In this document: positions 15,269-19,434 of the stretch, one piece after another
How the letters are laid out: the number at the start of each line of letters is the position of its first letter
Position numbering within the stretch: position 1 is the stretch's first letter
Assembly: GCA_018064565.1 (NCBI GenBank)
Contig: JAGHVA010000039.1
Span: 1-19,434, forward strand
DNA length: 19,434 bases
Direction: 5' to 3'
Origin: Candidatus Colimorpha onthohippi
GTDB lineage: Bacteria; Bacteroidota; Bacteroidia; Bacteroidales; P3
Position numbers and translations under genes: made by a program
The notes under the pieces: model-generated
What the model was told of the DNA's origin: nothing
Database searches by the model: none
Seen by the model: the letters and a program-made list of their open reading frames with translations, nothing else

Positions 15269-17389
15269 TTGAGGCAGTGTCGCCATATTGATAGTTTGAT
15301 AGGGTGTGCTATGGGGCTGATAGCCGTTGTGGTCTATCTGCTTACCATGGCTCGTACTATTTGTTTTTGGGATTGTGGTGAATTTGTGGCTACCTCGTAT
15401 CTGTTAGGCGTAGGGCATCCTCCTGGAGCACCGTTTTACCAACTTTTGGCACATCTGTTTACTTTGATGGCCACATCGCCTCAACAGGTGGCATTGTTCA
15501 GCAATCTGTTGTCGGTTTTAGCTGGTGGCGCAACGGTATCGTTGTTGTATTTTTGCGTTCTCTTGATGCGCCCTGGTGCTCGGTTGGGTGCTTCGGTCGG
15601 TGCTTTGTGTTATCTGTTTTGCCATACGGCTTGGGTTTCTGCCACAGAGAGCGAAGTGTATAGTCTGGCTATCTGCTTTTGTGCGCTGATGTTGTGGTCT
15701 ATGCTGCATTATTACCGCAGTTGCCACTACCGGTTTCGTTGGTTGATGCTTACGGCATTGCTGTTAGGTCTCTCGTTGTGTGTGCATCTGCTGTGCCTGC
15801 TTACGGTGCCTGCGCTAATTTATATAATGGTGCGGGCTGAGTGGCGATATTTTCGGGTGCGCAAATGCCGTATATATTGGCAGCGGTTATTGCTGTTGCT
15901 GTTGCTGTTTGGAATAGGCTTGTCGCCCTACATGATTATTCCTATACGTGCGGCTGCCAATCCTCCTATCAATTGTGGCAATCCTGCATCGCCGAAGGCT
16001 TTTCTCAGCTATGTGACGCGTGATCAGTATGCGCATGCGCCTATCTATCCCCGCATGTGGAACCACCAAGGCAACCACGACATGTATATGGCGTATTGGT
16101 CAGGTGGTAGTGATGACTTGGCGGGCAATCTGCGCTATATGGCCAGTTACCAGGTGTGTTATATGCAGTTGCGCTATCTGTTTTGGAATTTTGTGGGCCG
16201 GTTTGACGATCAGCAGGGGTATGGGTCGCTGCAACATGGTCAGTTTGTAACGGGGATTCCGATAATCGACCGTCTGTTGGTCGGTACGGGTGTGAAGCCT
16301 CCGTCAAGTGTTACGCACCGTGGTTATGCGGTCTATTATTTTCTGCCGTTGTTGTTGGCAATCTTAGGGATGGTATGGCTTCGTAAAGAATACCGGTCGT
16401 TGTCATGGGTGGTATGGTTTTTGTTTTTGTTTGGCGGACCATTGTTGGCTGTTTATCTCAATGGGATAGCTTATGAACCTCGCGAACGTGATTATGCCTA
16501 TATCCTTTCATTTTTTGCTTTTGCCATTTGGATAGCATTTGGGGCTGATCAGTTGGTGCACTGGTTGCATACCAAACCATCGGTTTGTTTTCATTTGCAG
16601 TGGCTGTTGTTGGCGGTGCCGTTACTTATGGCTTTCCAAAATCTGCCATCACATAATCGTAGTCAGCACCAGTTGCCACGTGATGTGGCTTTGAATATAT
16701 TGAACACCTGCGATCCTAATGCAGTACTATTCACGTATGGCGACAACGATACTTTTCCGCTGTGGTATGCTCAGCAGGTTGAGGGTATCCGAACGGATGT
16801 AACGATTATCAATACCAATTTGACAGGTCTCTCCAAGTCGTTGACGTTTCTTTCGCAAGCTCAACTTCAGGGTCGTCCAGTTTATTGTTCGCACTATGAG
16901 TACAATGCGCATCAGGCGTTTTTTCCAAGCACTCTGCAGTTGGCGGGCTTTGCATATAAATTAGCCGATGGATATGTTGAGGATAGTGTAGCTGCGATAG
17001 CTTCTTATATGTCTATGACTCAGCATATTGCATGGCATGATGTTCCAGACTGTTATTGTGATGAGACAGCTCGCAGATTTATGAATCAATATTGGACAGA
17101 TGTGGTGTTGGTGTGTCGGTCGCTTATGCAGCAGGGTTATGCTGGCCATGCAGCGAGACTATTTCGTAAAACGCTTTCAGAATTGCCAGTGCATCCTAAT
17201 ATCAGTATGGCTGTGGCACGTCAGGTTGTGGAAGTGTCAAAGCAACTTGGTCTGCCAGAATATAGCATGTTGCATGCCGCTTGGAAATCGCGCAGACAGG
17301 TGGAATTAGATTATTATCACACAATGTCTTTAGAATATCAACGTTATATTGCATATACTATGGAAGAATTTGATACCATAATGCAATAA
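15269..17389 (+). CDS. DUF2723/TMEM260-type polytopic protein O-mannosyltransferase
   Basis: Membrane glycosyltransferase of the GT-C type, in Bacteroidota linked to transfer of the first mannose in protein O-glycosylation. The 706-residue protein begins with a TM helix (GLIAVVVYLLTMA), then FWDCGEFVATSYLLGVGHPPGAPFY (Asp35 and Glu38 on the first outer loop, the likely catalytic acid pair). Further TM helices run up to about residue 460, with YEPRERDYAY among them. The C-terminal soluble part has LFTYGDNDTFPLWYAQQVEGIRTDV and an alpha-helical tail. The start is TTG at 15269: an upstream in-frame stop leaves no ATG, and the residues before Met15 align with the family's N-terminus. The next ATG (15311) would cut into the first helix. 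Bacteroides homologues I recall are about 1000 residues or more, so this one is compact. Confidence 0.85.
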   Translation: MRQCRHIDSLIGCAMGLIAVVVYLLTMARTICFWDCGEFVATSYLLGVGHPPGAPFYQLLAHLFTLMATSPQQVALFSNLLSVLAGGATVSLLYFCVLLMRPGARLGASVGALCYLFCHTAWVSATESEVYSLAICFCALMLWSMLHYYRSCHYRFRWLMLTALLLGLSLCVHLLCLLTVPALIYIMVRAEWRYFRVRKCRIYWQRLLLLLLLFGIGLSPYMIIPIRAAANPPINCGNPASPKAFLSYVTRDQYAHAPIYPRMWNHQGNHDMYMAYWSGGSDDLAGNLRYMASYQVCYMQLRYLFWNFVGRFDDQQGYGSLQHGQFVTGIPIIDRLLVGTGVKPPSSVTHRGYAVYYFLPLLLAILGMVWLRKEYRSLSWVVWFLFLFGGPLLAVYLNGIAYEPRERDYAYILSFFAFAIWIAFGADQLVHWLHTKPSVCFHLQWLLLAVPLLMAFQNLPSHNRSQHQLPRDVALNILNTCDPNAVLFTYGDNDTFPLWYAQQVEGIRTDVTIINTNLTGLSKSLTFLSQAQLQGRPVYCSHYEYNAHQAFFPSTLQLAGFAYKLADGYVEDSVAAIASYMSMTQHIAWHDVPDCYCDETARRFMNQYWTDVVLVCRSLMQQGYAGHAARLFRKTLSELPVHPNISMAVARQVVEVSKQLGLPEYSMLHAAWKSRRQVELDYYHTMSLEYQRYIAYTMEEFDTIMQ

Positions 17390-17412
17390 GTGATGGCGTA
17401 AGTACACTAATT

Positions 17413-18495
17413 ATGCAAAACATCAAAAAAGCAAAGGCCATGAAATTACATGCAACAATTTTCTTTTTAGCAGCATCGGTGTTGTTTTGCACCATGCCAG
17501 TTTTAGCGCAGCGTCCAGGTGGCGGTGGTCATGGTGGTGGTCGCCCGAGTGCTGGATTTTCGGGTGGTGGCGGTCATTATGGGTCCTCATCATTTGCAGG
17601 AAGTAGCCGTTCGTATAGCACTCCATCGCAGAGCAGTCGTCCTGCTTCGTATGGCAGTTCCTCACGAGTGTCCAGCAGTCGTTCGTCGTATAGTAGTTCG
17701 CCATCGTATAGTAGTGGCTCTCGTTCGTCTGTAGGTTCTCGCAGCAGCAATAGTTCTCGTTATGCGGGTGCCAGTAAGGGCAGTGGCCGTGTAGGTTCGG
17801 GTCGTGTAGCGGGTACTATGAGCCGTCCGTCATCGTCAAGAGTTTCTTCATCGCGTCCAACGGCTAATGCTGGCGTTGCTACGGCAAGTAGTCGTCCAAC
17901 TTCAGGTGTACGCACAGCAGGTGGAGGCTCTGAGAGCTATGCTCATCCCTCTTCGGGTCGTCCAGCAGGTTCTGTAGCGGGTGGTCATCCTCAATATGCC
18001 ACGGCAAGACATCCTCATGGTGTGATGCCACGTGCTATGCGCCCAATGCGTCCTGCCCCATATTTTTATCATCCTATGCATCATTGCATGGTTCATTGTC
18101 ATCCAATTTTTTGGGATCCTATGCCGTATCGTCATCTCTATTGGGCTGGATTTTGGGGGTTCTGCTATGGCTATTGGGACAATTATGCTGTGCGTGATAT
18201 AGTGGTGGTCAAAGATTATGTCCGTGAAAACTATGGTGCGGATCTTGTAACATACGTTATCAGTGGCGATTATATGTATGCGCTTACTATTGGTGAAGAT
18301 GGTAACACCTACATACAGATATTTGACAAGACGGATAATCTGCTTGCTGAGCAGCAAGTTAATAAGAAGTATTGCCAGATGGAAGTGGATAAAGAAAACG
18401 GTGGCTGCTGGCTGATGAAAAAGCGTGGCAAAGATCCGCTGCTTTTCTTCTATAACGACGGTGAATTGCTGATTTACGAAGCAGATGACAAATAG
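17413..18495 (+). CDS. Secreted Ser/Gly/Arg-rich low-complexity protein, unknown function
   Basis: 360 residues, exported. A signal peptide of either 33 residues (ATG 17413) or 24 residues (ATG 17440, MKLHATIFF, more canonical) ends VLAQ. After a GGGGHGGG stretch, residues about 45-185 are low complexity, dominated by Ser, Arg, Gly, Tyr and Pro, with repeated 'SSSRxSSS/YSS' units. Residues about 195-255 are rich in His, Met, Cys, Trp and Tyr (PMHHCMVHCHPIFWDPMPYR and FWGFCYGYWDNYA). A compact C-terminal domain (about 258-360) alternates beta strands (LVTYVISGDYMYALTIG, YIQIFDKTDN, PLLFFYNDGELLIYEAD) like a small beta-rich domain. No catalytic motif is seen. It has no obvious promoter in the 23-base gap after the DUF2723 gene, so it may be read from upstream. 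Its 3' end is defined by the terminator at 18510-18561. Confidence 0.75.
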   Translation: MQNIKKAKAMKLHATIFFLAASVLFCTMPVLAQRPGGGGHGGGRPSAGFSGGGGHYGSSSFAGSSRSYSTPSQSSRPASYGSSSRVSSSRSSYSSSPSYSSGSRSSVGSRSSNSSRYAGASKGSGRVGSGRVAGTMSRPSSSRVSSSRPTANAGVATASSRPTSGVRTAGGGSESYAHPSSGRPAGSVAGGHPQYATARHPHGVMPRAMRPMRPAPYFYHPMHHCMVHCHPIFWDPMPYRHLYWAGFWGFCYGYWDNYAVRDIVVVKDYVRENYGADLVTYVISGDYMYALTIGEDGNTYIQIFDKTDNLLAEQQVNKKYCQMEVDKENGGCWLMKKRGKDPLLFFYNDGELLIYEADDK

Positions 18496-18509
18496 TTAGG
18501 TCGCTATAA

Positions 18510-18561
18510 ATAAAACCGCAATAGCCATCTCTCAATTGAGAGATGGCTATTGTGGTTTTAT
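18510..18561. terminator. Bidirectional terminator: 52-base inverted repeat between convergent genes
   Basis: Bases 18510-18535 are the reverse complement of 18536-18561 except for one G-T pair. The core is ATAGCCATCTCTCAATTGAG followed by its mirror; about 24 pairs remain after leaving a 4-base loop. The left edge starts with an A run and the right edge ends with a T run, as in a two-way intrinsic terminator. It lies 15 bases after the Ser-rich gene and about 100 bases after the end of the ComEA-like gene on the other strand. The remainder of the gap (18562-18658) shows nothing else recognisable. Confidence 0.85.
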
Positions 18562-18658
18562 AGGTATGTGGTGTTTGGGTTAAGGATAGTTTGGCTCATT
18601 GTTTGTTTGGTATTCCAGAGTAATCAGGAAGTGCCAAGCGTGGCGACATAGACGGTTC

Positions 18659-19321
18659 TCAGTCAAACGAGATGTAGGGGAGGATGCGGTTCAAAGTGCT
18701 GTCGGTCATGGAACTGATGAGCATCAGGTCGCTTGGAGAGTGGTAGCGGTGCCCCTTATTCCGGAAGGCTATGATGTCACGTACTTGGTAGTAGTCAAGA
18801 TAAGGATGTCGTACTAATTCTTTGAGCGATACGGTGTTTATAGGTATTTGGCGTAAGGTGCTTGGAGAGAGTACTAAGTGAGGAGCTATGTGGTTGAGGA
18901 GGTCAGCGGTAATGCCATATACTTCTAACAGCTGGCTGATATCAATAAATCCGCCCAATTGGTCGCGGTAGCGTACAATGCGACGTGCATACGTAGGACC
19001 GATGCCGTGCAGGAGTTGCAAGGTTAGGGTGTCGGCTGTGTTGATATCAACGATTAGCGACTGCCGCCGTGGCGGGCGAATTTCTTGGTAGGTTGAGGAC
19101 TGCTTGACAATTGTTGTGGTAATACTATCGTCAGGTGCATAAGCATTTCTGGTATTATCTGTGGTGAGATGGGTGGTTTTGTGATAACGATAGGTTTGGG
19201 TGGACTTGTAATGCGGTGTGATACTATCGGATGTAATACAACTGTCGGGTACGACAATCTCGGCTTTTTTGTGTTTGGGAGCGGGCCATAACACAAAAAT
19301 CAGTATAATAATTATTATCAA
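18659..19321 (-). CDS. ComEA-like membrane-anchored double helix-hairpin-helix protein
   Basis: 220 residues with an N-terminal uncleaved TM helix (MIIIIILIFVLWPAP), so the rest faces the periplasm, then a low-complexity Thr/Ser/His linker to about residue 88. Two HhH units follow: first VDINTADTLTLQLLHGIGP with RYRDQLGGFIDISQL, then PINTVSLKELVRHPYLDYY with RNKGHRYHSPSDLMLISSM. ComEA-type proteins bind incoming DNA in the periplasm during natural transformation; Bacteroidota homologues of this type are often just called HhH proteins. The TTG at 19321 is the only usable start codon seen. The frame is open for 15 more codons upstream with no ATG, GTG or TTG, and these encode KYFLREDYLYLSL, so the true start is uncertain. 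Converges on the Ser-rich gene. Confidence 0.75.
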   Translation of the reverse strand: MIIIIILIFVLWPAPKHKKAEIVVPDSCITSDSITPHYKSTQTYRYHKTTHLTTDNTRNAYAPDDSITTTIVKQSSTYQEIRPPRRQSLIVDINTADTLTLQLLHGIGPTYARRIVRYRDQLGGFIDISQLLEVYGITADLLNHIAPHLVLSPSTLRQIPINTVSLKELVRHPYLDYYQVRDIIAFRNKGHRYHSPSDLMLISSMTDSTLNRILPYISFD

Positions 19322-19434
19322 ACTGAGATATAAATAGTCTTCCCTTAAAAAGTATTTAATTATTTAACATTCAACACAATAAACAATTCAATTTTTCGTT
19401 ATTTCTACGAAGTTTAGAATGATAATTCACAAAA

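Noticed and set aside
17545..17970. Ser-rich region as a substrate of the neighbouring O-mannosyltransferase
   Set aside because: The Bacteroidota O-glycosylation motif needs Asp before Ser/Thr (D-S/T-hydrophobic), and this stretch has essentially no Asp, so the general system should not recognise it.
17902..18357. 151-residue frame on the minus strand
   Set aside because: Antisense to the Ser-rich gene; the His/Met/Ile-rich translation reflects the skewed codons of the sense strand.
18599..18817. 72-residue frame on the plus strand in the gap and beyond
   Set aside because: Most of it is antisense to the well-supported ComEA-like gene, and it has no promoter or family match.
1..19434. CRISPR array, tRNA/rRNA genes, insertion sequences or prophage
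   Set aside because: No spaced identical repeats, no tRNA-like cloverleaf that I could see, and no transposase, integrase or phage structural gene among the open frames.

Overview
The window looks like a chromosomal segment of a Bacteroidota bacterium, most likely order Bacteroidales. Several lines of evidence agree. Several gene starts are preceded by the Bacteroidota -7 promoter element TAnnTTTG rather than an E. coli-type -10 box, and Shine-Dalgarno sequences are mostly absent. The protein families are typical of the group: PorV/PorQ-like barrel, HhH-barrel outer-membrane protein, Bacteroidota LptE lipoprotein, DUF2723/TMEM260-type protein O-mannosyltransferase, and 'NPSFE..CP..GSxDYFN' OmpA protein. 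The neighbourhood mutY-ssb and the cluster purN..acpP-fabF-rnc also fit. I cannot fix the family or genus from sequence alone. Gene density is high and no gap between genes exceeds about 205 bases. I see no rRNA, tRNA, CRISPR, insertion sequence or prophage gene.

Layout. (1) 2-1484: the 3' part of mutY (DNA repair), then ssb with its own promoter. A hairpin at 1515-1548 terminates ssb and the convergent pgi. (2) 1572-4264: pgi on the minus strand diverges from a major OmpA-family porin gene, which ends in a clear intrinsic terminator. (3) 4348-7230: purN, a GT4 glycosyltransferase and a second, unrelated OmpA-type cell-wall-anchored protein, tightly packed and probably one operon. (4) 7231-9695: a regulatory region rich in GTGTT motifs, then acpP-fabF-rnc (fatty-acid elongation plus RNase III). 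(5) 9792-14430: a phosphoglucomutase/phosphomannomutase, then two outer-membrane proteins in tandem, a small PorV/PorQ-like barrel and a large barrel carrying a periplasmic helix-hairpin-helix (HhH) domain. (6) 14524-17389: a 56-residue protein with its own promoter, lptE, and a compact DUF2723 protein O-mannosyltransferase. (7) 17413-19321: a secreted Ser/Gly/Arg-rich protein with a His/Met/Cys/Trp patch, converging on a membrane-anchored ComEA-like double-HhH protein. A 52-base inverted repeat serves as a terminator between them.

Much of the window concerns the cell envelope: peptidoglycan-linked OmpA proteins, LPS export (LptE), protein O-glycosylation, glycan synthesis (GT4, hexose-phosphate mutase, Pgi) and lipid synthesis (AcpP, FabF). 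The most intriguing combination is the pair of outer-membrane proteins at 11560-14430, one with a DNA-binding-type HhH domain in front of a barrel, together with the ComEA-like protein about 4 kb away. A role in moving DNA across the outer membrane is a testable inference, not something the sequence proves.
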